Shown in pieces: positions 1 through 6,115 of a stretch of DNA of 6,306 bases. The notes beneath the pieces are model-generated. The model saw only the letters and a program-made list of their open reading frames with translations. It did not search any database and was not told where the DNA came from. The position numbers and the translations under genes are program-made. Numbering within the stretch: the stretch's first letter is position 1; every line of letters begins with the position of its first letter. This DNA comes from Oscillospiraceae bacterium (GTDB lineage: Bacteria > Bacillota > Clostridia > Oscillospirales > Ruminococcaceae). Location of the stretch: positions 1-6,306 of the forward strand of contig JAEDOB010000137.1 in NCBI GenBank assembly GCA_016302225.1. The letters run 5' to 3'.

Positions 1-423
1 GAAAACAGCGAAACGGAAATGATGCAGACGCTGTTTGCTCTGTGGACAACATTGTATAAAAATCTTGACCTGTCCGAAAATAAGGAGCGTTATGACGGCA
101 GCCTGAATATTGTCCGACGTATGCTGCGGTTCGTCCACGACAACTATAAGCAGAAGATAACTCTTAACGACCTGTGCAGAGCGGGCGGCGTGGGAAAGAC
201 CTGCTGTTCGGAGCTTTTTCGGAAATATGTAAGCTGTTCCGCAATAGAATATGTTATCAACTACCGAATCACAAAAAGCATTGAACTGCTGCTGAACACC
301 GATATGTCCGTCACCGAAATTGCCCTTGAAACGGGCTTTTCGGGGGGGAGCTTTTACGCTGAAACCTTTCGGAAAAAGCTGGGGCTGTCACCGCAGGAAT
401 TCAGGAAAAAGGGGAAAATATGA
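1..423 (+). CDS. AraC-family transcriptional regulator, C-terminal part (5' end outside window)
   Basis: The reading frame is open from base 1, so this is the last 140 residues of a longer protein. The visible part is the AraC/XylS DNA-binding domain with its two helix-turn-helix units. The first lies at about residues 53-75 of the fragment (ITLNDLCRAGGVGKTCCSEL). The second lies at about 102-126 and carries the family hallmark, IALETGFS followed by FRKKLGLSPQEFRK. Family knowledge: such proteins bind promoter DNA and usually sense a ligand or partner through an N-terminal domain, which is not visible here. The stop overlaps the next gene's start (ATGA, 420-423), so the regulator is cotranscribed with the ABC-2 exporter genes and probably controls them; that role is inferred. 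A run of seven G lies inside the second helix-turn-helix (342-348). The family call is firm; the signal and target are unknown. Confidence 0.93.
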   Translation, partial: ENSETEMMQTLFALWTTLYKNLDLSENKERYDGSLNIVRRMLRFVHDNYKQKITLNDLCRAGGVGKTCCSELFRKYVSCSAIEYVINYRITKSIELLLNTDMSVTEIALETGFSGGSFYAETFRKKLGLSPQEFRKKGKI

Positions 424-1208
424 GCTATTTATATGTAATGAAAACTCAGCTGATACGCAGCTTTACCTACCGTTTTGACGTTTACGGAAATATTATTATG
501 CAGACTATAATTATGGTGACAACGGCGTTTTTCTGGAGGGCGCTGTTCGGCAGCGGCAGTTTCGGAAACGGTATGACCGCCGACAGTATGCTGACCTATA
601 CCATTATTTCCTCGGCAATGTCGGTGCTGTTTACCACAGGCGTTGAGCGGAGAATTCAGAGAAGCGTTCAGCAGGGCAGCATTTCCGTTGAGATGATACA
701 CCCCATAAACCTGTTCGGCGTGTATTTTGCGGAGGATATGGGAACGATACTTGCGCTGCTTTTTCAGAATCTGCTGCCTATAATAATCATCGGAAGTCTG
801 GTCATAAAGGTGCCTGTTATCGCTTCCGTTTCGGCGATACCGATGTTTGCCGCTAGCCTTGTCCTGTCAATGGGGATAAACTGGCTGCTTGCCGCAATTT
901 TCGGAATGTGGGCATTCACCGCCGTTGAGATGGACGCACTAATTCAGGTGAAAAAGCATCTCCTCAGGCTGCTTTCGGGCAGCATTATCCCAATTTGGTT
1001 TTTCCCCGACAGCCTTAGGGCGGTGCTTGAAGCTTTGCCATTTGTCTACATTTATCAGCTGCCCTTGGATATTTACGTAGGCAGCGCATCGACGGAGGAT
1101 ATTCTCCGCAGAATGGTCATTCAGGTTATATGGTTTGCAATATTGGGGACGGTTTTCTTTATTCTTCAAAAACGAGTTCTGGGAAAAGTTATGGTGCAGG
1201 GGGGCTGA
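420..1208 (+). CDS. ABC-2 type transporter permease (COG4587-like)
   Basis: A 262-residue hydrophobic inner-membrane protein with about six predicted membrane segments, roughly at residues 23-43, 57-74, 107-128, 135-165, 183-200 and 231-250. The stretch LSGSIIPIWFFPDSLRAVLE, followed by LPFVYIYQLPLDIYVG, is typical of the ABC-2 permease family found beside COG4586 ATPases (COG4587, Pfam ABC2_membrane_6-like). It should form half of the membrane channel, pairing with the next gene product and powered by the ATPase two genes downstream. The start is chosen because AAGGGGA (409-415) lies five to six bases upstream and the ATG overlaps the regulator's stop, suggesting translational coupling. The length is normal for the family. 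Export is the usual direction for ABC-2 systems, but the substrate is unknown. Confidence 0.88.
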   Translation: MSYLYVMKTQLIRSFTYRFDVYGNIIMQTIIMVTTAFFWRALFGSGSFGNGMTADSMLTYTIISSAMSVLFTTGVERRIQRSVQQGSISVEMIHPINLFGVYFAEDMGTILALLFQNLLPIIIIGSLVIKVPVIASVSAIPMFAASLVLSMGINWLLAAIFGMWAFTAVEMDALIQVKKHLLRLLSGSIIPIWFFPDSLRAVLEALPFVYIYQLPLDIYVGSASTEDILRRMVIQVIWFAILGTVFFILQKRVLGKVMVQGG

Positions 1209-1211
1209 ATT

Positions 1212-2036
1212 ATGCGTAAGCTTTTAGACACTTTATGGCATTATCTTGATGTTACCCTTTGCAACATTAAGCTTGCGCTGATGGTAATGATAGAATATCC
1301 CGCAAGCATCGCAGGCTGGCTTATCTCAAACCCAATTCAGTTCATTGTGGGATTTGCCACAATAAAATTTGTAGTGGCGCAGTTTGGCGAGATAAACGGC
1401 TGGAATTACGGACAGCTGGCGTTTTTGTACGGGCTTTCGGTTATCTCTCACGCCGTTTCCATGATGTTTTTTGTGCAGGGCTGGTTTATGGGCTACTCCG
1501 TTATTGAGGGCGATTTTGACCGTTTTCTCACAAGACCGCTGGGAGTCCTCTATCAGTTTTTCTTTACGACCTTCAACATTTTCGGGATAACCGACCTTAT
1601 CCCGGGGATAGTCGTGTTCATCTACGGCTGCATTGAAACGGGATTTCGGTTTACGTTTGGAAATGCTGTCGGCATAATCGTTATGATAATCGGTGCGGCG
1701 TTTATCCGAGGGGGAATTTACATAATGCTGGGTTCAACTTCGTTCTGGACAAAAAGTGCCAACGATTTCGGACAGTACACGCAGGAAATTTTCGATAAAT
1801 CCACTATGTATCCCATTTCTATGTACCCCGAATCGCTGCAGTTTATCCTGACCTATCTGATACCCATAGGCTGGGTGTCCTTCTATCCCGTTTCGGGGCT
1901 GATGGGCATTGAAACGGCTGTTGGTATCGGTTCGGGAAATGTGTGGATAACCTTCGCCGTGGGAATTATTGTAATGCTGGCGGCGGGACTGATGTTCAAG
2001 ATAGGTTTAAGGCGATACGAGAGTGCGGGAAACTGA
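1212..2036 (+). CDS. ABC-2 type transporter permease (COG3694-like)
   Basis: A 274-residue polytopic membrane protein, second permease of the transporter. Family marks are the EGDFDRFLTRPL stretch at residues 99-110, matching the GDxDxxLxRPL pattern of this group. Near the C-terminus is YPISMYPESLQFILTYLIPI with SFYPVSGLMG (residues 200-232), matching the conserved YPxxxYPxxLxxxLTxxIPxxxxxFxPxxxLxG pattern. Hydrophobic segments lie at about 33-55, 65-90, 120-140, 150-175, 207-230 and 245-265. It starts three bases after the previous stop, with AGGGGGG (1198-1204) seven bases before the ATG. It is expected to form a heterodimeric membrane channel with the preceding gene product, driven by the following ATPase. 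Confident for family; substrate unknown. Confidence 0.9.
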   Translation: MRKLLDTLWHYLDVTLCNIKLALMVMIEYPASIAGWLISNPIQFIVGFATIKFVVAQFGEINGWNYGQLAFLYGLSVISHAVSMMFFVQGWFMGYSVIEGDFDRFLTRPLGVLYQFFFTTFNIFGITDLIPGIVVFIYGCIETGFRFTFGNAVGIIVMIIGAAFIRGGIYIMLGSTSFWTKSANDFGQYTQEIFDKSTMYPISMYPESLQFILTYLIPIGWVSFYPVSGLMGIETAVGIGSGNVWITFAVGIIVMLAAGLMFKIGLRRYESAGN

Positions 2037-2038
2037 TT

Positions 2039-2044
2039 GAGAGG
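2039..2044 (+). promoter_or_regulatory. Ribosome binding site that sets the ATPase start
   Basis: GAGAGG lies seven bases before the ATG at 2052. An in-frame TTG at 2037 directly follows the previous stop and would add five residues. It would place this site inside the coding sequence, so the ATG is preferred. Confidence 0.75.
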
Positions 2045-2051
2045 CTTCAAA

Positions 2052-3029
2052 ATGATAAGAGTGAATGATTTACATAAGGAATACCACGTTGTGAAAAAGG
2101 GCAGCGGGCTTGGCGGTGCGGTCAAGGGGCTTTTCAAGTCGGAAAAGCTGACTGTGAATGCGGTAAACGGGCTGAATTTTCACATAAACGAGGGCGAAAT
2201 CGTGGGATTTATCGGTCCCAACGGTTCGGGAAAAAGCACCACTATCAAAATGATGACGGGCATTCTCACCCCCACAAGCGGAGAAGTCCTTATAAACGGA
2301 CAGAATATCACCAAGCACCGAAAAGAGGCGGTTCGTGATATCGGCGTTGTGTTCGGTCAGCGAACTCAGCTTAACTGGGATCTGCGCCTTGAGGAAAGCT
2401 TTGAGCTGCTTCGGCACATTTACAGGATAGACAAAAAGCAGTACAGCGAAACTCTTGAGGTCATGGACGAAATTCTCGGCATCGGGGAGATACTTTCAAA
2501 GCCTGTCCGACAAATGTCGCTGGGACAGCGTATGAAGGGCGATCTGGCGGCGTCTATGCTCCATTCGCCGAAGGTGCTGTTCCTCGACGAGCCGACTATC
2601 GGGCTGGACGTGGGCACGAAGTATTCTCTGCGAAAATTCATCAAGGAGATAAACAGGCTGCGGAAAACCACCGTTATCCTCACAACTCACGATTTAGGTG
2701 ACATACAGGAGCTGTGTGAGCGGATAATCATCATCAACGGCGGCGTTATGATGGAGGACGGAAATCTTTCGGAGATAGTCGAGCGAATTGCGCCTTACCG
2801 CACCTTGAAGGTGGAGTTTTACGACAGCGACATTCCCAAGCACGAGCGGGCGGAGCTTATTTCCGAGGATAACAATGTGGCGTACTACAAGTTTTTCAAG
2901 TCGGAAATGACTGCCGCCGAGCTTATCCGTGACCTGTCCGATAAAAAGGTCATAAAGGATATTTCCATTGAAGAAGCGGGCATTGACGATATTATCAGGA
3001 TAGCATACGGAATCAAAAATGCGGAGTGA
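2052..3029 (+). CDS. ABC transporter ATP-binding protein (COG4586-like)
   Basis: A 325-residue cytoplasmic ATPase that should energise the two preceding permeases. All nucleotide-binding motifs are intact: Walker A GPNGSGKS (55-62), Q-loop glutamine 103 in VVFGQRTQLNWDL, signature MSLGQ (155-159), Walker B VLFLDE (175-180) with catalytic Glu180, D-loop GLD (184-186) and H-loop His213. The insertion between the first strands (about residues 15-34, rich in Gly and Lys) and the NWDLRLEESFELLRHIY stretch after the Q-loop are typical of COG4586, ATPases of uncharacterised ABC-2 systems. About 90 residues follow the nucleotide-binding core as an accessory C-terminal region. The gene closes the regulator-permease-permease-ATPase operon. 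An in-frame TTG at 2037 is a weaker alternative start. The function as a transport ATPase is very likely; the cargo is unknown. Confidence 0.94.
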   Translation: MIRVNDLHKEYHVVKKGSGLGGAVKGLFKSEKLTVNAVNGLNFHINEGEIVGFIGPNGSGKSTTIKMMTGILTPTSGEVLINGQNITKHRKEAVRDIGVVFGQRTQLNWDLRLEESFELLRHIYRIDKKQYSETLEVMDEILGIGEILSKPVRQMSLGQRMKGDLAASMLHSPKVLFLDEPTIGLDVGTKYSLRKFIKEINRLRKTTVILTTHDLGDIQELCERIIIINGGVMMEDGNLSEIVERIAPYRTLKVEFYDSDIPKHERAELISEDNNVAYYKFFKSEMTAAELIRDLSDKKVIKDISIEEAGIDDIIRIAYGIKNAE

Positions 3030-3038
3030 AAAAATGTT

Positions 3039-3060
3039 GCAAGTCTTATCATGGGCTTGC
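3039..3060 (+). terminator. Weak terminator-like hairpin after the ABC operon
   Basis: GCAAGTC (3039-3045) pairs with GGCTTGC (3054-3060), giving seven pairs with one G-U and an 8-base loop. Eight to twenty bases downstream is a T-rich stretch (TTTTGTATATTTTT, 3065-3078). The T run does not directly abut the stem, so termination would be partial at best. The following 50 bases hold only a GATAAT (3091-3096) with no good -35 element, so the DUF421 gene may rely partly on readthrough. Confidence 0.35.
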
Positions 3061-3134
3061 GGCATTTTGTATATTTTTAGCGACACGGCAGATAATAACC
3101 ACATACCACAAAACACAGAAGGGAATGGTAAACT

Positions 3135-3839
3135 ATGGAATTTCTTAATCTTGCGGGGACTGCGCTGCTGTCGGTCATCGTAATATTTATTCTCACAAAG
3201 CTGATGGGCAACAAGCAGCTGTCCCAAATAAATATGTTTGACTACATTATCGGCATAACTATCGGTTCAATTGCCGCCGAAATGGCTACCGAAATTGAAG
3301 GGAATATGTGGCAGCCGCTGACGGCAATGGCGATCTATGCGGCGGTTTCCATGCTTATCACATTTATCGGGATAAAATCGGTGAAATTCCGTAAATTTAT
3401 CTACGGGAAAACCGTTATCCTGTACGACAACGGCAAGCTTTTCGGGGACAATCTGCGTAAGGCGGGAATCGACCTGAACGAGTTTCTTATGCAGTGCCGA
3501 AATGCGGGATATTTCGACCTTTCCGAGATAAAGACCGCCATTCAGGAAACTAACGGTCACATCAGCTTTCTGCCTGCGTCGGACAGCCGTCCCGTTACTC
3601 CGAAGGACATACACATCAAGACAAAGGAAAGCAGCATTTCCCCCAATGTCATAATCGACGGAAAGATAATCAGCGAGGCTCTCCGCAACACGGGAAACAA
3701 CGAGGTGTGGCTGCGGAACAAGCTGTCCGAACACGGCATAAAGGACGTGGGGGACGTGTTTCTCGGTGTCTGCGTCAACGGAAATGAGCTGCAGGTTTTC
3801 CGCCGTGACGGGGGAGGACAAAGGGAGGTTTTCGAGTGA
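3135..3839 (+). CDS. DUF421 (YetF-like) membrane protein
   Basis: A 234-residue protein with the layout of the DUF421/YetF family: short hydrophobic segments at about residues 5-21, 36-52 and 61-81, then a soluble C-terminal part. The family motif FDYIIGITIGSIAAEM (35-50) is clear. So is the cytoplasmic-domain pattern from RKAGIDLNEF through AIQETNGHISFLP (108-147), followed by a second copy-like unit with VIIDGKI and VWLRNKL (172-197). Family members sit in the cytoplasmic membrane and have no firmly established biochemical role; some Bacillus members are linked to the spore membrane. GAAGGGA (3118-3124) lies ten bases before the ATG, a rather long spacing. It follows the ABC operon after 105 bases, and a functional link is not shown. 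The family call is firm, the function unknown. Confidence 0.88.
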   Translation: MEFLNLAGTALLSVIVIFILTKLMGNKQLSQINMFDYIIGITIGSIAAEMATEIEGNMWQPLTAMAIYAAVSMLITFIGIKSVKFRKFIYGKTVILYDNGKLFGDNLRKAGIDLNEFLMQCRNAGYFDLSEIKTAIQETNGHISFLPASDSRPVTPKDIHIKTKESSISPNVIIDGKIISEALRNTGNNEVWLRNKLSEHGIKDVGDVFLGVCVNGNELQVFRRDGGGQREVFE

Positions 3840-3955
3840 TTTTTCGCTCTGAAAAAGTTGCAGAAATTGTATTATGCAAATTGCACAACAACTTTCAACA
3901 ACTGTGTTGTATCAAACGAATTTTTCTATATCCAAATTAATTCATTTAAAACTAC
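3840..3955 (+). other. AT-rich intergenic segment with short repeats upstream of a promoter
   Basis: No believable gene is seen here. A 64-codon open frame (3874-4068) lacks a ribosome site and family features. Two direct copies of CAACAACT (3886-3893 and 3896-3903) are spaced exactly ten bases apart. AAAGTTG (3854-3860) can pair with CAACTTT (3889-3895), and CAACA (3896-3900) with TGTTG (3905-3909). These could be regulator contacts for the promoter at 3956-3984, or only chance in AT-rich DNA. No convincing terminator for the DUF421 gene was found. Confidence 0.4.
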
Positions 3956-3984
3956 TAGACAAATCACAAATATTGGAATATAAT
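3956..3984 (+). promoter_or_regulatory. Sigma-70/SigA-type promoter for the choice-of-anchor A gene
   Basis: The -35 element TAGACA (3956-3961) matches five of six consensus bases. It is followed by an optimal 17-base spacer and a perfect -10 TATAAT (3979-3984). Transcription would start near 3990-3992, leaving a leader of about 120 bases before the GTG start at 4110. This is the strongest promoter match in the window. Confidence 0.8.
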
Positions 3985-3990
3985 TATATA

Positions 3991-4109
3991 CAAAGGCTGA
4001 TGAATTTAAACGGTTTCGTTTATTCAAACCTGACAGCATTGGCGGATCTGTTCTTGGATATGTCATAATCGGTCGTATTGCACAACTTCTTGGGAGCGAG
4101 GTGTTTGCC
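3991..4109 (+). promoter_or_regulatory. Long structured 5' leader of the choice-of-anchor A mRNA
   Basis: About 120 bases lie between the predicted transcript start and the GTG start. Close to the 5' end, GAAT (4002-4005) and AAACG (4008-4012) pair with CGTTT (4017-4021) and ATTC (4022-4025). This gives nine pairs around a GTTT loop with a two-base bulge. A second weak stem pairs GACAG (4032-4036) with CTGTT (4048-4052). The heptamer TTCTTGG occurs at 4051-4057 and again at 4087-4093, next to the ribosome site. I do not recognise any known riboswitch class. A 5' stabilising hairpin or a regulatory leader are both possible. Confidence 0.35.
4098..4103 (+). promoter_or_regulatory. Ribosome binding site that sets a GTG start
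   Basis: GAGGTG lies six bases before the GTG at 4110, ideal spacing. The GTG at 4101 would overlap this site. The ATG at 4128 has only AGGGA one base upstream, too close to act. The GTG at 4110 is therefore the preferred start. Confidence 0.75.
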
Positions 4110-5468
4110 GTGGATAAAAATAGGGATATGAAGCGCAGGCTTATGCTTTCGGTGAGCGCTTTTGCATTTTCGGTCACTATGCTGACCACAGGCGTTCAGG
4201 CTGCTCACACGGGCGACGCAGAGCTTACAGACATCATGAACATCGCAGGAAGTGCATATTCATCACAGCTTTCCCAGAATAAGAAGATCGAAAACGGCGA
4301 CGAATCTGCCGAATATGAGGAGTACAAAAAGAAGCTTCAGGAGGAGATATTCCGTATTGTTGGTTCCAGATATTCCCAGATATTTGGTATGGCGGCGAAT
4401 TTTGCCGTTTTTGTTGAGGATAATTTTGAGCCTGAGGGTTCTTACTGTGACGGCAGGATAGCTGTCGGCGGAAATTTCATCAACAGGGCTATCGGCACGG
4501 ATTATCTTGCGGGAAAATTTGCGGAAAAGACGGGCACTCTCTCGGGAATTATTGCGGGAAAGGCTATCGGTCTTGACACAAGCAGTTCTGACAGGCTTTA
4601 TGTTGTCGGCGGGGGAACGTTTAATTCAAATGCCGTCGAGAATAAGGAAATTTACAGCAATGTAAGTGACTATATAGATTTTGAGGACGAATTTTTGTAT
4701 CTGAGAGCGTCGGCAACGCTTCTTGCGGAGCTGGGACCTATGGACGAGGACGGTTATCCCGCTTCTTCGCCCTACATAAACAACGGCTGGAGCCTTGAAT
4801 TTGTGGGTGAGGACCCCGAGCTGAATGTGTTCACCGTTTCGGCGGCTGAATTCAACGAGTATGTCCAGTATGCGGGACTTGTGTTTACAGTGCCCAAAAA
4901 TTCGGCTGTTATACTGAATATCTACGGTTCGGACGACCTTGATCTGTCGCCGTCCTTTATCAGGTATGCGGGCAAGCAGATCGACAGGACGAATACAAGT
5001 GCGGCATCGAATATTCTCATAAATATTCTCGATGCGGAAAATGTTACCACTAACGGTGTTAAGGCTACCATTCTTGCGCCCAATTCCAACATAAAGGCGA
5101 CTGCTAATCATCATCAGGAGGGTCAGGTCGTGGCGCATTCTCTGAAGGGCGATCTGAAGGTCGGTGCGACCCTTTTCTCGCTGGACGCTTCAAGAATTAT
5201 CGAAAATGCTATTTCAAACCGCGGCGGAGTTCAGAAGCAGAATGCAGACCCGTGGCTTGACAGAGTGAACGCATTTCTCGGAATTGCTCCCGAGCCGACA
5301 CCCGAGCCGGTCAAGGAGGAAGCTCCCGCAGCGGTTGAAGAAGCTGCGTCCGAGCCTAAGGATTACGGCGGAATGTTTGAGGCACTTATGGCGGCATTGT
5401 CTGCGGCGGCGGTTCTTGCTTTTTCGGCAGACGGTCACAGCAGAAAGACATTTACTCATTTTGCATAA
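4110..5468 (+). CDS. Secreted choice-of-anchor A domain protein
   Basis: A 452-residue exported protein. Its Sec signal peptide has a basic start (KNRDMKRR), a hydrophobic core (residues 11-29) and likely cleavage after GVQA (Ala31). A charged stretch follows (about 56-82), then a choice-of-anchor A domain (about 92-360). Seen motifs are NFAVFVEDNF (97-106) and GRIAVGGNF (115-123), then LYVVGG (163-168), VILNIYG (267-273), ATILAPNSNI (319-328) and EGQVVAHSL (337-345). This matches the family pattern of GxxAVGGd, LVVGG, vvlNv.G, tiLAP.a.i and dGxvva.sl. A Pro/Glu/Ala-rich linker (about 393-416) leads to PKDYGG, a hydrophobic segment (422-438) and a short tail with SRK. That layout resembles a sortase signal, but no LPXTG is present. 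The family function is unknown; members are surface or extracellular proteins. It is a single-gene unit with its own promoter and terminator. Confidence 0.87.
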   Translation: MDKNRDMKRRLMLSVSAFAFSVTMLTTGVQAAHTGDAELTDIMNIAGSAYSSQLSQNKKIENGDESAEYEEYKKKLQEEIFRIVGSRYSQIFGMAANFAVFVEDNFEPEGSYCDGRIAVGGNFINRAIGTDYLAGKFAEKTGTLSGIIAGKAIGLDTSSSDRLYVVGGGTFNSNAVENKEIYSNVSDYIDFEDEFLYLRASATLLAELGPMDEDGYPASSPYINNGWSLEFVGEDPELNVFTVSAAEFNEYVQYAGLVFTVPKNSAVILNIYGSDDLDLSPSFIRYAGKQIDRTNTSAASNILINILDAENVTTNGVKATILAPNSNIKATANHHQEGQVVAHSLKGDLKVGATLFSLDASRIIENAISNRGGVQKQNADPWLDRVNAFLGIAPEPTPEPVKEEAPAAVEEAASEPKDYGGMFEALMAALSAAAVLAFSADGHSRKTFTHFA

Positions 5469-5505
5469 AAACAGCGTCGGAGCATTGCTTCGGCGCTGTT
5501 TTAAT
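5468..5505 (+). terminator. Intrinsic terminator of the choice-of-anchor A gene
   Basis: A 16-pair uninterrupted stem, including two G-U pairs, joins 5468-5483 to 5487-5502 around an ATT loop. The stem ends in AAAA on the left and TTTT on the right, and begins on the last base of the TAA stop. The matched A and T ends could let it work in both directions. Confidence 0.9.
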
Positions 5506-5512
5506 AAACGTT

Positions 5513-5553
5513 GTATATTTTTCTACCCGCCGAAGGCGGGTAGAAAAATATAC
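5513..5553. repeat. Perfect 19-bp palindrome with GAA loop
   Basis: Bases 5513-5531 are perfectly complementary to 5535-5553, with a three-base GAA loop. The core is CTACCCGCC pairing with GGCGGGTAG, flanked by TTTTT on the left arm and AAAAA on the right arm. In an intrinsic terminator the T run follows the stem; here it precedes it on both strands, so neither strand gives a standard terminator. It lies seven bases after the T run of the preceding terminator. It may be an extragenic palindromic repeat or a protein-binding site; copy number in the genome is unknown. Confidence 0.8.
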
Positions 5554-5605
5554 CTAACTCAAATTACACTCAAAAAAATAATTTTTGACGTTTACTATAT
5601 TTAAT

Positions 5606-5610
5606 GGAGG
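5606..5610 (+). promoter_or_regulatory. Ribosome binding site that sets the peptidase-C15-like start
   Basis: GGAGG lies four bases before the ATG at 5615. An in-frame TTG at 5585 has no such site and would add ten residues before the family's typical beta-strand start (MRVLVAG), so the ATG is preferred. No clear promoter was found between the palindrome and this site; TATATT (5596-5601) has no matching -35 element. Confidence 0.7.
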
Positions 5611-5614
5611 GCAT

Positions 5615-6115
5615 ATGAGGGTACTTGTTGCGGGGGTAAAGGGCATAAAGAGCGCCTCCCATAAAACGCTGAACACCATTACAAATGACGTTGAAAAGCT
5701 GGTCGCAGAACCTGACAGGCTCACCATTGCCGACGAAATTACGGCAGCTGTCAGGGAGAACAGGGCAGATGTTTACCTGATTTTGTGCGATAAATACGGT
5801 CTGACGGACAAGGTAGGCGTGGAGATCGCCGCAAATCTCGACGACGGAACCATGCTTACCACCGATTTTGACTGCTCATATGTGGTGGATTTTTTCAAGT
5901 CAAGGGGATTCGGCGCATATCTTTCGTCCAATGCGGGAGTGACCTACGGAAACCTGATGTATTCGGCGGCGTTGACCGAGCTGGAACGTCAGGGAAAGCC
6001 TGCTGCCGCTCTGCTTCTGCATATCCCGAGGATAGACCGTATTTCAAGCAAGCGAAAGTTTATCGGAATTATGGAGGCGTTTATCGAGCATATCGAACGG
6101 AAAGGAAAGGGTTGA
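5615..6115 (+). CDS. Peptidase C15 (pyroglutamyl peptidase I)-like protein, probably inactive
   Basis: A 166-residue soluble protein with the shape of pyroglutamyl peptidase I, which removes N-terminal pyroglutamate from peptides. MRVLVAG at the start fits the family's first strand. VEIAANLDDG (69-78) fits the ERVAINxDDA region. GFGAYLSSNAGVTYGNLMYSAAL (98-120) fits GIPAxVSNxAGTYxCNxxMYxxL, and LLLHIPRI (133-140) fits the FIHVP stretch with the catalytic His (136). The nucleophile cysteine of AGTYxCN is Gly112 here (codon 5948-5950), and the glutamate near 70 is shifted by one against the usual spacing. It also lacks the N-terminal FxPFGG motif and is shorter than the usual 200-215 residues. 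It likely lost peptidase activity, perhaps keeping a binding role; this is inference from motif alignment by eye. It stands alone between two terminators. Confidence 0.72.
   Translation: MRVLVAGVKGIKSASHKTLNTITNDVEKLVAEPDRLTIADEITAAVRENRADVYLILCDKYGLTDKVGVEIAANLDDGTMLTTDFDCSYVVDFFKSRGFGAYLSSNAGVTYGNLMYSAALTELERQGKPAAALLLHIPRIDRISSKRKFIGIMEAFIEHIERKGKG

Noticed and set aside
2694..3227. A 177-codon minus-strand open frame opposite the ATPase end and the DUF421 start.
   Set aside because: It lies antisense to two well-supported genes and its product shows no domain pattern.
3267..3821. A 184-codon minus-strand open frame opposite the DUF421 gene.
   Set aside because: The plus-strand DUF421 motifs explain this DNA; the antisense frame is a by-product of codon bias.
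3997..4028. Hammerhead-ribozyme-like CTGATGA followed by a hairpin and CAAA in the leader.
   Set aside because: The core needs GAAA after stem II; here it is CAAA, losing the essential G12. No proper stem III with a UH cleavage site or stem I is formed.
3874..4068. A 64-codon plus-strand open frame in the spacer before the choice-of-anchor A gene.
   Set aside because: It has no ribosome site, runs across the strong promoter, has AT-rich low-complexity content and resembles no family I know.
3986..4109. A cyclic-di-GMP or similar riboswitch in the leader.
   Set aside because: The conserved core blocks of the classes I know, such as GGCAAACC with GACGCAAAGCC, are not present.
4626..5138. A 170-codon minus-strand open frame opposite the choice-of-anchor A gene.
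   Set aside because: It is fully inside a gene with clear domain motifs, and its product is rich in Arg and Ile with no recognisable fold.
5284..5604. A 106-codon plus-strand frame, considered as a frameshifted continuation of the choice-of-anchor A tail that might hold a sorting motif.
   Set aside because: The product is Arg-rich, has no LPXTG or membrane segment, and runs through the terminator and the palindrome.
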